Source: Rhizobium jaguaris
GTDB lineage: Bacteria; Pseudomonadota; Alphaproteobacteria; Rhizobiales; Rhizobiaceae
Reading direction: 5' to 3'
Assembly (NCBI RefSeq): GCF_003627755.1
Contig: NZ_CP032694.1
Span: 2,719,501-2,783,500 of the forward strand
DNA: 64,000 nt
Of the stretch, positions 41,484-51,039 are shown piece after piece. A model generated the notes under the pieces. It saw only the letters and a list, made by a program, of their open reading frames with translations, was not told the origin of the DNA and did not search any database. Made by a program: the position numbers and the translations under genes. Position 1 is the first letter of the stretch. Every line of letters begins with the position of its first letter.

Positions 41484-42410
41484 TCACACAATTGCGTTGA
41501 CGCGAGATATCAGCCAATTGCGAAACAACGCCGCCGACGGGTTCTGCAGGGCATTCGGCGGATAGAGCAGATTGTAGCTGACGGCCGCCGGCTGCACCTC
41601 CACGAAGCAACGCAGCAACTGTCCTTCCGCAATGTCTTTCGCGACAAGGGAACTGCGAACCAGTGCAAAGCCGAGGCCGTCTCGGCATGCTTCAAGCATA
41701 TCCGCGAAGGTCTCAAATAACGGTCCGCTCTCCGCCGCCTGGCCAATATCGAAATCCGCTATCCCGCCATCGTCATCATGATCAGTCACCTGCTCGTACC
41801 AGCGTTGCCAATCCAGCACGGTATGCCGCATGCCGGTGTAACGCAGCAAGGATGCTTCCCTTATGGCATTCCGCTTCGGCAGCCGCTCAGACAGTTTCGG
41901 CGAACTGACGACGAATTCCTCGTCCATCAGCAGTTCTTCCATAACAAGGCCGGCTTCGGCTCGCCCGAGCCAGATCGCGAGATCGACGCCACCAGGCCCA
42001 AAATCGGGCCGTTGATAGCCGACGGCCATCTTCAGCTCGATGTCGGGGTAGCGCTGACAGAAATCCCCGAGTCGAGAAGCCAGCCATTGGCTTGAAAATT
42101 CCGGGGTCACCGACAGCGTCAGAGTGCGCACCGAGACAGCGGCCCGCGCCTGATACAGTGCTGTCTCCAATTGAGAGATCGTCTCCACAATCGCCGGGTG
42201 GAGACGCGCACCCAGCGGCGTCAATCTTGCGCCTGAGCGGCCGCGATCGAAAAGCTTGCCGCCGATCCAACCTTCAAGCTGTGAAAGCTGATGGCTGACG
42301 GCAGTCTGCGTCAGCCCCATCCGCTCGGCCGCACGTCCAAAACCGCCGGTTTCGACGATGGCGCAGAATGCTTGCAAGACGGCCAGCGGTGGAAGCGGTC
42401 TTTTTCCCAT
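41484..42410 (-). CDS. LysR-family transcriptional regulator (GcvA-like)
   Basis: 308 residues. The N-terminal winged HTH (LAVLQAFCAIVETGGFGRAA, MGLTQTAVSHQLSQLEGWIG) and a periplasmic-binding-like effector domain (LSVTPEFSSQWLASRLGDFC, GVDLAIWLGRAEAG) give a full-length regulator of the GcvA branch. No target gene is evident divergently; an inverted repeat directly upstream suggests autoregulation. Ligand unknown. Confidence 0.92.
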   Translation of the reverse strand: MGKRPLPPLAVLQAFCAIVETGGFGRAAERMGLTQTAVSHQLSQLEGWIGGKLFDRGRSGARLTPLGARLHPAIVETISQLETALYQARAAVSVRTLTLSVTPEFSSQWLASRLGDFCQRYPDIELKMAVGYQRPDFGPGGVDLAIWLGRAEAGLVMEELLMDEEFVVSSPKLSERLPKRNAIREASLLRYTGMRHTVLDWQRWYEQVTDHDDDGGIADFDIGQAAESGPLFETFADMLEACRDGLGFALVRSSLVAKDIAEGQLLRCFVEVQPAAVSYNLLYPPNALQNPSAALFRNWLISRVNAIV

Positions 42411-42773
42411 GAAAATCCTTCATGTATGATTGGCGAGGACTTCATTATACATGACAAATTTTTGGGCGCATTCGTCGAAGCCGTGAGACCATACGGCTTA
42501 TGACAGATGAAAATAATTCATGCATTCATTTTGATGCGCCTCATCGGAGAGCGGGCCGGTCGGCTGCTCGGCCAACTCGCTTATGTCCGGAAGCCACGTG
42601 CCGAAAAGAAGGCTGGACGTAAAAACATCCTATCGGTCAACGGCCACCTCAGGCGAGATGCCGGGCTGGACAACATCGAGGATGATCCATAAGTCAGCGA
42701 ACCACCGGCCTCGGTAGGATTCCAAGCATTCGGCGCTCGCAGCGATACGCTCGATCGTCTCGCCGATCTCACA
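42411..42773. other. Intergenic stretch, 363 bp, with a LysR-type inverted repeat
   Basis: TCATGTAT (42420-42427) and ATACATGA (42447-42454) form an inverted repeat next to the LysR start. The rest contains short frames in both directions with no ribosome site or family likeness, possibly the remains of a lost LysR target gene. Confidence 0.45.
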
Positions 42774-44003
42774 TCAGCCCTTGAGTGTCTTGACCTTGGT
42801 CAGATCCGGAAAGATCCTCATCCAAAGCAGCACGACCGCGATTGTGCCGACGCCGCCGACGATGCCGGTGAGAACCGGGCCAAGTGCGCTGGCGAGCATC
42901 CCCGATTCGAATTCGCCGAGCTGGTTGGACGTGCCGATGAACAGCGAGTTCACAGCATTGACGCGGCCGCGCATATTGTCGGGTGTCAGAAGCTGCACCA
43001 GCGAACTGCGCACGACGACGCTGACCGTATCCGACGCGCCGACGACGAGCAGCGCCGCAACGGAGAGGATGATGTTGCTCGAGAGCGAGAAGACGATGGT
43101 CGCGATCCCGAAAACGAAAACGGCAAGCAGCATCTTCTTGCCGACATCCGTCTGAAGCGGCCGGCGCGCCAGCCAGATCGACATGATCAATGCACCGATC
43201 GCAGGCGCGGCACGCAGCAGGCCGAGACCCCAGGGGCCGGCATGCAGGATGTCGCGTGCAAACATCGGCAGCAGCGCCGTGGCGCCGCCGAGAAGTACAG
43301 CGAAAAGATCGAGCGAGATCGTACCCATCATCACCGGCCGCCTCTTGATGAAAGAAACACCGGCAAAGACTGACCTCAACGTCACCGGCTCGCGCGACGA
43401 TGGCTGCCGCCGTTCGACACGGATCGAAACGACGTTGAAGCTCGCGATGACATACAGCGCGGCAGACACCGCGAAAGGCGCGATCGGACTTATTCCATAA
43501 AGCAGCCCGCCGAGCGAGGGGCCGATGATGAAGGCGGTCTGCATCATCGACGTGGAGGTCGCGATCGCCATCTGCAACATCGACGATGGCACGATATTCG
43601 GCAATAGCGCGGCCATCGTCGGGCGTTCGAAGGCCGTGGCGGCGCCCATGACGGCAACGGCGGCGAGGATGCCGGCCGGACCGATCCAGTGCTGCCAGAC
43701 GGCGACGGCAAGGACCAGTGCCGTCAAGGCTTCGATCAACTGGCAAACCAGGCCGATGCGCCGCCGTTCGAACCGATCGGCAACGTGACCGACGATGAAG
43801 GTCAGGATCACCATCGGCAGGAACTGGCAGAAGCCGACCAGACCAAGGAAGAAGGCGCTATGCGTCTGATCGTAGATCATCCAGCCCATGGCAACGGTGA
43901 CCGACTGGAAACCGATGGAGGAAAAGACGCGAGAGGCAGCGAAGGAACGATATCCGGGATGACCGAGCACGCTTACCCGGTCTTGACTCTGCAGAGTGTC
44001 CAT
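42774..44003 (-). CDS. MFS transporter
   Basis: 409 residues from ATG 44003 (MDTLQSQDRVS); an upstream frame to 44054 is less likely. Twelve hydrophobic segments are seen, with the MFS loop motif GHVADRFERRRIGLV between helices 2 and 3 and a second-half loop (IWLARRPLQTDVGKKML). It resembles the Enterobactin exporter/EntS-like MFS_3 group of efflux proteins. Substrate not determinable. Confidence 0.9.
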   Translation of the reverse strand: MDTLQSQDRVSVLGHPGYRSFAASRVFSSIGFQSVTVAMGWMIYDQTHSAFFLGLVGFCQFLPMVILTFIVGHVADRFERRRIGLVCQLIEALTALVLAVAVWQHWIGPAGILAAVAVMGAATAFERPTMAALLPNIVPSSMLQMAIATSTSMMQTAFIIGPSLGGLLYGISPIAPFAVSAALYVIASFNVVSIRVERRQPSSREPVTLRSVFAGVSFIKRRPVMMGTISLDLFAVLLGGATALLPMFARDILHAGPWGLGLLRAAPAIGALIMSIWLARRPLQTDVGKKMLLAVFVFGIATIVFSLSSNIILSVAALLVVGASDTVSVVVRSSLVQLLTPDNMRGRVNAVNSLFIGTSNQLGEFESGMLASALGPVLTGIVGGVGTIAVVLLWMRIFPDLTKVKTLKG

Positions 44004-44152
44004 ATGTCTTTCTTCGGCTCCGGGCATAGTGGACGGAGCAAACTTTATGAGCAATATGAAATATTTATCTATGCCCCCTGCTCTGCCCGAATGCCGCGCT
44101 TGTCAACTGTGTTTTCGCCCGGATCGACAATTTGCCGCGGAAGCAGGAATGA

Positions 44153-44845
44153 CTAGAGATCAAATCGTGGTGAAGAGCGACTAAGCACCCTAGTCTTGGC
44201 ATCGACCGACCATGCACCGGCCAGTTCTGCGGCAAGGGTCGCGATCAATCTCGGCGCATCATTGCCGGCCGATTCATGCATGGCCTCGGCGACGATCAGC
44301 ACGGATCGCGTATCCTCCCGAACGGCGGAAAGGCCGCTCTGCCTGTTCGTCCAGCGCCGCGCATGCGCCCGGTCCGCGCCATCGGCAAAGATCACCTCGC
44401 GCGGCTCCGGATGCTCCGTCTCGCCGGCAAAGGTCAGATAGGTCTCTTTCCCGGTCGCATGTCTGACTTCGAGATCGCCGGAAATCTTTGCGAGATCGAA
44501 GACCGCGACAGGTATCGCAAAGGCGATCGAAACGGCGTTGCACAGGTCGACCAGCGGATGCAGTTGCGGCAGCGATTTTTCCTGGCGGAATCGTCTGAGC
44601 AACGCCTCGGACGCACAGCGATATTGCGTCGGCTTCAGCCCCATTTTCGAGAAGGTGCGCCGCCAGGCTTGGATTTCGGGCATCTCACCTTCCGAACTGC
44701 TCGCCAGCCGTTCTTCGGCTATCGCATGGAACTTCGCGATGCGATCAGCGACCGCGGCATCCGCGGTGATCCCTCCCACGAAGAGCGCGCCGGGAACCAG
44801 ATCGGGGAATTCGTTCCACATCGCATTCGAATGGCGGAAATACAT
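44153..44845 (-). CDS. B3/B4 tRNA-editing-like domain protein
   Basis: 230 residues from ATG 44845 with AAGGAAAAG upstream. The whole protein resembles the B3/B4 domain of phenylalanyl-tRNA synthetase beta: PDLVPGALFVGGI, WRRTFSKMGLKPTQYRCASE, LHPLVDLCNAVSIAFAIPVA and DDEP-type end VREDTRSVLIVAEAM. Stand-alone versions may edit mischarged tRNA or act on free substrates; unproven. Third gene after the GST and AraC genes, 85 bp after the latter. Confidence 0.88.
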   Translation of the reverse strand: MYFRHSNAMWNEFPDLVPGALFVGGITADAAVADRIAKFHAIAEERLASSSEGEMPEIQAWRRTFSKMGLKPTQYRCASEALLRRFRQEKSLPQLHPLVDLCNAVSIAFAIPVAVFDLAKISGDLEVRHATGKETYLTFAGETEHPEPREVIFADGADRAHARRWTNRQSGLSAVREDTRSVLIVAEAMHESAGNDAPRLIATLAAELAGAWSVDAKTRVLSRSSPRFDL

Positions 44846-44930
44846 GGCTTTTCCTTCTGCACGGTTTTCACTTGGAGCAGCAGAAAAACCCGATGCCGCC
44901 ATTCGGTCTTGAACGAAATTGCAGATGCTT

Positions 44931-45740
44931 TCAGCGCATGGTGTCGGCATAGGTGCGTGGCGACACACCAAAATTGCGCACGAAAATCCGTGTCATATGG
45001 CTTTGATCGGCAAAGCCGCTGGCAAAAGCCGCTTCGGCTAATGGCATGCCCCCGGCAATCAGCCGCCGTGCTCCATGGATGCGGCGCTGAAGCAGATAGG
45101 CGTGCGGCGTCAGCCCGGTCGCCTTGGCGAAACCGCGCAGGAGCTGGAAACGGCTAAGCCCACTCACCTCGGCGAGATCGGCCAGCGTCAGCGGTGCCGC
45201 CGGATCATCATCAATGAGATCGCGGGCTCGTGTGATCGCGGCCGGAGCGGCGATGCAGTCATCCGCTGGCCTTTGCTCGCGCATCACGTCCGCGACAACC
45301 GATAACAGCAGTACATCGTGCCGCAGTGCCGCTTCCGAACCACCCTGGACGATCACCGTCGAAAACAGCGTCCTGAAACGCGCTGCTGCCTGCTCGTTGC
45401 GAATGACTGGGGAAGGAAATTCCGAGCCGGAGGCGTCACCAAGGCCAATATCGTCCAAAAGATCAGCAATCAGCCGCGGATCGAAATAGAGCATCGACCA
45501 AGCCCGGCTCTCTCCAACCGGCATGCCGTCATGCACCTCGTTCGGATTGAGGGTGATGATATCGCCGGCCTCGGCCCGCACTACGCCACGCCCGCTCAGC
45601 GATATCTGCGCGCCGCGCTCGATGACGCCGATGCCGAATTGATCATGTGTATGCCTGGGAAAGCTATGTCCCGTCTCCGCTGCCACCGCTTCGATGCCGG
45701 TGACGGAAGAGCGGAACATCCTGAACTGGCCGGGTTTCAT
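44931..45740 (-). CDS. AraC-family transcriptional regulator
   Basis: 269 residues from ATG 45740. A cupin-type N-terminal sensor (HSFPRHTHDQFGIGVIERGA, EAGDIITLNPNEVHDG) and a C-terminal double HTH (PLTLADLAEVSGLSRFQLLR, and LAEAAFASGFADQSHMTRIF) are complete. It overlaps the stop of the GST gene by ATGA, indicating coupled translation in a GST-AraC-B3/4 operon, which it may control. Confidence 0.92.
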   Translation of the reverse strand: MKPGQFRMFRSSVTGIEAVAAETGHSFPRHTHDQFGIGVIERGAQISLSGRGVVRAEAGDIITLNPNEVHDGMPVGESRAWSMLYFDPRLIADLLDDIGLGDASGSEFPSPVIRNEQAAARFRTLFSTVIVQGGSEAALRHDVLLLSVVADVMREQRPADDCIAAPAAITRARDLIDDDPAAPLTLADLAEVSGLSRFQLLRGFAKATGLTPHAYLLQRRIHGARRLIAGGMPLAEAAFASGFADQSHMTRIFVRNFGVSPRTYADTMR

Positions 45741-46393
45741 GCGTGCCGCTCTTCCAGTTTGCTGAAATCCGTCATCCCAACGCTTGGCCGGGCAGCAATA
45801 CGCGACCACCATGACGCCAAACGCGGATGATGGTCGATCATCTTCCGCCCCTCAGGCGTCATGAGAAAATAATCGAACATCGGCGCGACATACAAATCGG
45901 CCAGCGTCAGATCCGGGCCGCAAAACCAGGCACTGTCGCCGATCAGATCGGACAGAGCGGCAAGGCTGATTGCGGCTTTGGAAAGGCTCGCAGCAATCCG
46001 CTCTTCGTCGGCGGCAATACCCTTTGCCGGCTTCGTCACCCGTTCCACGCAAACGCCCCACACGAGATGAGGATAGAGATATCCGTCGGCAATGCTGACT
46101 ATTTGGTTCATTCGCGCCCGTGCCCGCAGCGCTACAGGCTGCAGGCACGGCCCGTCGAATGCCTCATCGACATAGCGTGTGATCGCAGCAGTCTCGTAGA
46201 GCCGAAAATCATCATGCTCGAAAGCCGGAATCCGACCGAATGGATGCCGCTCCAGATAAGAAGTAGAAGGCCCGCCGTCGGCGAAAATGTCGATCGGCAC
46301 CCTCCGATGATCGACGCCTTTCTCAAGCAGCGTGAGCCGCGCAATTCGCACGTAGACACTATAATCTGCGCCAAACAGGCAAGGCTTTTCCAT
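45737..46393 (-). CDS. Glutathione S-transferase family protein
   Basis: 218 residues. The thioredoxin-fold N-terminal domain begins CLFGADYSVYVRIARLTLLE and has the cis-Pro and Glu-Thr/Ser glutathione contacts (HPFGRIPAFEHDDFRLYETA); the helical C-terminal domain follows (LSDLIGDSAWFCGPDLTLAD). First gene of an operon with an AraC regulator. Substrate unknown. Confidence 0.9.
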   Translation of the reverse strand: MEKPCLFGADYSVYVRIARLTLLEKGVDHRRVPIDIFADGGPSTSYLERHPFGRIPAFEHDDFRLYETAAITRYVDEAFDGPCLQPVALRARARMNQIVSIADGYLYPHLVWGVCVERVTKPAKGIAADEERIAASLSKAAISLAALSDLIGDSAWFCGPDLTLADLYVAPMFDYFLMTPEGRKMIDHHPRLASWWSRIAARPSVGMTDFSKLEERHA

Positions 46394-46470
46394 GTCTCAA
46401 CGCCCATTCCGTTCATCAGCCGGCATCTTTTCGGACTTGGTCGCTGCGGTCAATGGTGACCCCTATCGCC

Positions 46471-47400
46471 TCAACCCTCGCGCGCCCGCCGCACCTCATA
46501 GGCCTTGAGATGGGCATAAACCGTCTCCAGCATGAAATAGGACGGACGCTTTGCGGGATCGGCGCGATTCAAGAGATCGCCGATGATCTGGTCGCTTTCG
46601 ATACGGCCGCCGGCTTGGATGTCGCGCAACATCGAAGCGGTGATCGGAGAGCCGGCGCGCGTCAGATTTTCGCGGATGCGTTCGTCGGCAATCTTGGAAA
46701 GTGCGAAGCCGTGACAGGCTGCGATCTCGGCACATTCGTCGATCAGTTTCAGTGCCAGCTTATCGGCGCCGGCGGCAACGAAGTCGCCGATGGAGGAGCG
46801 CATCAGGCAAGTCATGCCGGCCGTTGCTGCAATGAAGATCCACTTCTCCCACATGTCGGTGAGGATCGTCTCGCTCGCCTGCGCCATAAAGCCGGCATCG
46901 GCAAAGACCGCGGCAATGGCTTCGATACTCGCCGGCATGCCGCCGCGTCGGTCGCCATAGGTCAGGCGGTGGAGGTCGTTCATATGCAGGATCTCTCCAT
47001 CTTGCCCGATCGTCGCCGAGATGAAGCAAGTACCGCCGAGGATGGCTTCGGCGCCGAACCGCGTCTCCAACCGGTCGAGATGGGCCATGCCGTTCAAAAG
47101 CGGCAGGATTGCCGTTTCAGGCCCAACAGCCGGCGTAAAGGAGGCAATGGCGTCTTCGAGATCGTACGCCTTACAACTCAGCAAAATGAGATCGAAGGTC
47201 TCGCCAAGTTCATCGGCGGTGACGACTTTCGGCACGGCGATATGGGCGTCGCCCAGAGGGCTGCGGATGACAAGGCCGTTCTTGCGCAAAATCTCAGCCC
47301 GCTTCGGCCGCACCAGAAAGGTAACGTCACGGCCGGTCGCCGCCAACCTGCCCCCGAAATACCCGCCAATACCACCGGCGCCGACCACAAGAATACGCAT
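46471..47400 (-). CDS. Ketopantoate reductase family protein (PanE/ApbA-like)
   Basis: 309 residues from ATG 47400, which follows AAAGGAA. The Rossmann motif MRILVVGAGGIGGYFGGRLA is at the start; further features are LILLSCKAYDLEDAI, ILPLLNGMAHLD, and the catalytic-Lys region WEKWIFIAATAGMTCLMRS (about 182-200). The family reduces 2-dehydropantoate to pantoate with NADPH in coenzyme A synthesis; several paralogues in rhizobia have other roles, so the substrate is provisional. Confidence 0.88.
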   Translation of the reverse strand: MRILVVGAGGIGGYFGGRLAATGRDVTFLVRPKRAEILRKNGLVIRSPLGDAHIAVPKVVTADELGETFDLILLSCKAYDLEDAIASFTPAVGPETAILPLLNGMAHLDRLETRFGAEAILGGTCFISATIGQDGEILHMNDLHRLTYGDRRGGMPASIEAIAAVFADAGFMAQASETILTDMWEKWIFIAATAGMTCLMRSSIGDFVAAGADKLALKLIDECAEIAACHGFALSKIADERIRENLTRAGSPITASMLRDIQAGGRIESDQIIGDLLNRADPAKRPSYFMLETVYAHLKAYEVRRAREG

Positions 47401-47584
47401 GCTGAAATTCCTTTGCCTATAGATGAGGAGCTTCAGCGTTGCCAAAATCGAACGAAGGTCAAGCAACGAGATGACATGGCTGGGAAGCGGCACGCGAACA
47501 TCTGTGCCGATTTAGCGCCGAACCTTGAAGCTTCGGCCGCTACTAACAGTAAACTGGTGGGCATTGAACCGATTCGCTTGCATT

Positions 47585-47599
47585 AAAGTGACCGGTCAT
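47585..47599. promoter_or_regulatory. TetR operator upstream of its own gene
   Basis: AAAGTGACCGGTCAT, with the perfect 10-bp palindrome TGACCGGTCA at 47589-47598, 39 bp before the TetR start. The same site precedes the oxidoreductase gene. Confidence 0.7.
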
Positions 47600-47637
47600 A
47601 TAAATCTGATTGTAAGTTTCCATTAGGATGTGCCTAC

Positions 47638-48210
47638 ATGCCCAGACCCAGCGTACGCGGAAAATTGGTGGATGCCGGATATGAAACCCTTTTTTCTCAG
47701 GGATTTCAGGGCTCCTCCATCCAGGACATCACCGAAGCCGCCGGCGTGCCAAAAGGCTCTTTCTTCAACCATTTCAAGACGAAAGAGGCTTTGGTGCTGG
47801 AGGCGTTGGCACGATACGAAGAGGTCGGCCGCGGCGATCTACTATTCGATGAAACCAAACCGCCGCTGCAGCGACTACGGCAGCATTTCGAGTTCCTGGC
47901 CGACAGGCTTGAGGGATGGGACTTTAATCGCGGCTGTATGATCGGCAACTTCGCAACGGAAATGGCTGATGCCTATCCGGTGGTGCGGGAGGCCTTACTC
48001 GGTGCTCTCACGCGCTGGACCGATGCCGTCGCTTCCGTATTGCGCAGCGCCCAGACGGCCGGCGAAATTGATCCGCGGCACGATGCCGATCTATTGGCGC
48101 GTTTCCTTGTAAATGGCTGGGAAGGTGCAGTTATTCGTCTCCGCATCGTTCGAAATCGACAGCCGCTGGACGAGTTTTTCGCCATCTGCTTTGGAATGCT
48201 GCTGAAATAG
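47638..48210 (+). CDS. TetR-family transcriptional repressor
   Basis: 190 residues. The HTH lies at about residues 8-55: GKLVDAGYETLFSQGFQGSS, IQDITEAAGVPKGSFFNHFK. The C-terminal domain (TetR_C_6/16-like) includes RGCMIGNFATEMADAYPVV, a layout common in regulators that sense small electrophiles (for example NemR/AcuR types). Operators in front of this gene and the next suggest it represses both itself and the oxidoreductase. Confidence 0.92.
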   Translation: MPRPSVRGKLVDAGYETLFSQGFQGSSIQDITEAAGVPKGSFFNHFKTKEALVLEALARYEEVGRGDLLFDETKPPLQRLRQHFEFLADRLEGWDFNRGCMIGNFATEMADAYPVVREALLGALTRWTDAVASVLRSAQTAGEIDPRHDADLLARFLVNGWEGAVIRLRIVRNRQPLDEFFAICFGMLLK

Positions 48211-48310
48211 ACTGCCCCGTTCCAGCCAGTAAACGACCCTTCGCTTTGCCAGGTTTCCAATCTTTGACTAAGCGATCTTGTCAAAGGCAGAAATTTTTAA
48301 TTTGACATTT

Positions 48311-48330
48311 TAAAGTGACTGGTCATTTTA
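48311..48330. promoter_or_regulatory. TetR operator upstream of the oxidoreductase gene
   Basis: TAAAGTGACTGGTCATTTTA, a near-palindrome sharing AAAGTGAC-Y-GGTCAT with the site at 47585. It lies about 75 bp before the oxidoreductase start. Confidence 0.7.
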
Positions 48331-48402
48331 AAAGCATCACTGAGATTGGGGGAACCGGCTGAATACGGCAGGCAACCCGAACGTTGAGCTGAGGAATTTA
48401 AG

Positions 48403-49374
48403 ATGCTTGCCATTCATCTGAACGCCTATGGCGATCCCGCGGAGAACCTTGAACTCGTCAATCTTTCCGAGCCGCCGGCACCAGGCTCTGGAGAGGTTCT
48501 TGTCGGCGTCGAATATTCGCCGATCAATCCTGCCGATCTTCTGCTCGCCATGGGTTATTATGCGTTGCGCCCCGCCCTTCCGAGCGTCATCGGCAACGAA
48601 GGCGTCGGCTCCGTGCTCGCCATCGGCGCTGGCGTCACCAACGTCAAAATCGGCGACCGGATCATTCCGCCGCTGTCGAGCTTCCTCTGGCGCGAGCGCT
48701 TGGTCCTTCCCGCCAAAGGCCTGGCCGCCCTGCCGTCGCAAGCCGACCCGAAACAGTTGGCAATGCTCGCCGTCAATCCGGTGACCGCCGCGCTGCTGCT
48801 CAGCGAGTTCAAGACGCTGAAGCCTGGTGACTGGATCGTCCAAAGTGCCGCCAATTCCGGCGTTGGCCGATCGGTCATCGCTTATGCGCAGGAGCGCGGC
48901 CTGAGGACCATCAATATCGTTCGCCGCGAAGAGCTGGTAGCGGACTTGAAAGCCAAAGGCGGTGATGTCGTTCTGGTCGACGGGCCTGATATCGTCGAGC
49001 GAGCCAAGGCACCGGTCGGCAATGCCGATATCGCTTTTGCCCTTGATTGTCTGAGTGGGCCGGCCACAGCCATGCTCGGCAGTATCCTCTCGCAAGGCGG
49101 CACGCTCGTCAGCTACGGCGCCATGAGCGGCATGCCTATCACGGTCAATCCCGGCGACATGATCTACAAGGCGCTGACGATCAGGAGTTTCTTCCTGGGT
49201 CACGAGCAATATGCCGCCAAGCTTCCAGCCTTGATCCAGGAATCGGCAAACCTTGTCGCCTCCGGAAAACTGCATGTACCGGTCGCGGCAACCTATCCGC
49301 TGACAGCCATCAAGGATGCCGTCGCGCACGCAAAACGCGGAGGCAAGATCCTCTTGGACATTTCCGGCGACTAA
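48403..49374 (+). CDS. MDR-superfamily quinone/enoyl reductase
   Basis: 323 residues. GroES-like N-terminal half (EVLVGVEYSPINPADLLLAM, GNEGVGSVLAIGAGVTNVKI) and Rossmann half (GDWIVQSAANSGVGRSVIAY) fit the 2-enoyl thioester reductase/quinone oxidoreductase branch, which lacks zinc; no catalytic-zinc ligands are seen. NADPH-dependent reduction of an activated double bond is likely. The shared operator indicates induction through the upstream TetR protein, as in electrophile-stress modules. Confidence 0.9.
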   Translation: MLAIHLNAYGDPAENLELVNLSEPPAPGSGEVLVGVEYSPINPADLLLAMGYYALRPALPSVIGNEGVGSVLAIGAGVTNVKIGDRIIPPLSSFLWRERLVLPAKGLAALPSQADPKQLAMLAVNPVTAALLLSEFKTLKPGDWIVQSAANSGVGRSVIAYAQERGLRTINIVRREELVADLKAKGGDVVLVDGPDIVERAKAPVGNADIAFALDCLSGPATAMLGSILSQGGTLVSYGAMSGMPITVNPGDMIYKALTIRSFFLGHEQYAAKLPALIQESANLVASGKLHVPVAATYPLTAIKDAVAHAKRGGKILLDISGD

Positions 49375-49530
49375 CGGCCCGGACAACATCCCTGAACCTT
49401 AAATCCCGCTGCCCCACGCCGCGCCCAACCGGCGCGCGATGAACACCACATGCCTTTGATTTCGCGCAGAGTTTCATTTCTGAGGATCATTGCCCCGGGA
49501 ACCTGCGTCAACACGGGAAAGGACCCGCTT

Positions 49531-50412
49531 ATGCCGAATACCCTGAAAACCCTCGCTCTTTCCACTGCTCTGTTTCTGTCTGCCGTCACCCTGCCGACGA
49601 CTGGCTTCGCACAGGAACACGGCAAGGTGCTGGTCATTCTGTCTAGCGCCCATCAGCTCGAACTTCGCGACGGCAAGAGCTACCACACCGGCTATTATCT
49701 CGATGAATTGGAAATTCCCCTCCGCAAGATCATCAATGCCGGCTATACGCCGATCTTCGCCGATCCCAAGGGCGACGATCCGAGCTTCGATCCGGTCTCA
49801 AACGACAAGATTTTCTATGGTGGCAACGAGGCAGCCCGTGCGGACGCCGTAAAGTACGTCGAGGGGATCAAGGAGCTGCATCACCCGAAGACGCTGTCCA
49901 CCATCCTGGCTGAGGGCACGAGCGACTATGTTGGCATCTTTATTCCCGGCGGCCATGCGCCGATGCAGGATCTGTCGCAGGATGAAACGCTCGGCAAGAT
50001 CCTGACAAGCTTTCACACCACCGGCCGCCCTACGGGCATTATCTGCCATGGCCCGACGGCACTGCTGTCGACGGTCATCGACCCCATCGCTTTCCGCAAA
50101 GCAATGGTTTCCGGCGATTTCAACGCGGCTGCGAAGCTTGCCGCCGGCTGGCCCTATGCCGGTTATCGGCTGACGGTGTTCTCGTCCGGTGAAGAACATG
50201 CAATCGAAGGCAAAGGCAACCAGCTTGGTGGTTCGGTCCAGTTCTATGCCGCCGACGCGTTGGCTCAAGCCGGCGCCCATGTCGATCGTATCGGCGCGTG
50301 GCAGGTCAATGTGGTAGAGGACCGCGAAGTGGTGAGCGGCCAGCAACCCTTCTCTTCGGATGCTTTCGGCGACGCCTTCGTCGCAAAACTCAACGCTGCC
50401 AAATCGCTGTAA
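49531..50412 (+). CDS. DJ-1/PfpI-type class I amidotransferase-like exported protein
   Basis: 293 residues from ATG 49531. A signal peptide (LALSTALFLSAVTLPTTGFA) is followed by a DJ-1/PfpI fold: KVLVILSSAHQLELRDGKSY, YLDELEIPLRKIINAGYTPI, GIFIPGGHAPMQDLSQDETL, and the nucleophile elbow GIICHGPTALLS with the reactive Cys. Cytoplasmic relatives act as chaperone/glyoxalase; export to the periplasm is less common. It lies 156 bp downstream of the oxidoreductase in the same direction. Confidence 0.88.
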   Translation: MPNTLKTLALSTALFLSAVTLPTTGFAQEHGKVLVILSSAHQLELRDGKSYHTGYYLDELEIPLRKIINAGYTPIFADPKGDDPSFDPVSNDKIFYGGNEAARADAVKYVEGIKELHHPKTLSTILAEGTSDYVGIFIPGGHAPMQDLSQDETLGKILTSFHTTGRPTGIICHGPTALLSTVIDPIAFRKAMVSGDFNAAAKLAAGWPYAGYRLTVFSSGEEHAIEGKGNQLGGSVQFYAADALAQAGAHVDRIGAWQVNVVEDREVVSGQQPFSSDAFGDAFVAKLNAAKSL

Positions 50413-50437
50413 GATCTTCCGCGACGTTGTTCCAATG

Positions 50438-50465
50438 CCCGGTCAGCCCCGCTGGCCGGGTTTTT
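50438..50465 (+). terminator. Rho-independent terminator
   Basis: CCCGGTCAGC and GCTGGCCGGG form a 10-bp stem with one G-T pair, followed by TTTTT. Ends transcription of the DJ-1/PfpI gene. Confidence 0.8.
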
Positions 50466-50494
50466 GCTATCAAAATGGCAAGATCGTCTCGCCA

Positions 50495-50788
50495 CTATCC
50501 CAATGAGGCAATGATCTCGCGGTAAGCTGCTTCAGGAAAGGCCTTCAGCGTCTGTGTGCGTACATTGCCGAGCATTCCGACCGACAAACCGAAACGGGCC
50601 ATCACCGCATCATCGGGTGCCTCGCAGACAGCGACCATGTCATATTCGCCCATGGTCAGGAAAAATTGCTTGAACGAACCGCCCATGTCTCCCAACTGCT
50701 TTTTGGCTGCATCCAGCCGCTTGGGCGATTCCTTTACGCTACGCACACCCTGGTCGGTCCAATTGAACAGAACGATATAAGTGGTCAT
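50495..50788 (-). CDS. GYD domain protein
   Basis: 97 residues from ATG 50788, which has a perfect AGGAGG. The GYD fold is evident: YIVLFNWTDQGVRSVKESPK, KKQLGDMGGSFKQFFLTMGE, YDMVAVCEAPDDAVMARFGL. Small dimeric ferredoxin-like proteins of unknown function. Single gene; a longer frame to 51043 is not supported. Confidence 0.9.
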   Translation of the reverse strand: MTTYIVLFNWTDQGVRSVKESPKRLDAAKKQLGDMGGSFKQFFLTMGEYDMVAVCEAPDDAVMARFGLSVGMLGNVRTQTLKAFPEAAYREIIASLG

Positions 50789-51039
50789 CTCACACCTCCT
50801 CCGCTGCATCTTGCGCCCATCGGACGCGCAAAAGATGCAGTTGCGGTTTGATCCACACGTAAGCCCCTCGAAATCCGTCTCGATTTTCAGGGTTACGCGC
50901 CGCCGCCCCAGTGTTTCGAATGTCCTCTCCCGAAAATGCGATCCCCCAGGAAAAATCATAGGCTTATCACCTTGCAGCGACAATAAACCTAATACCCATT
51001 CATTCGGGTGACGGGCGATAGAGTTACAACCAACCCGTA

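Noticed and set aside
42507..42692. Short frame divergent from the LysR gene
   Set aside because: No ribosome site or recognisable domain; perhaps remains of a lost target gene, not callable.
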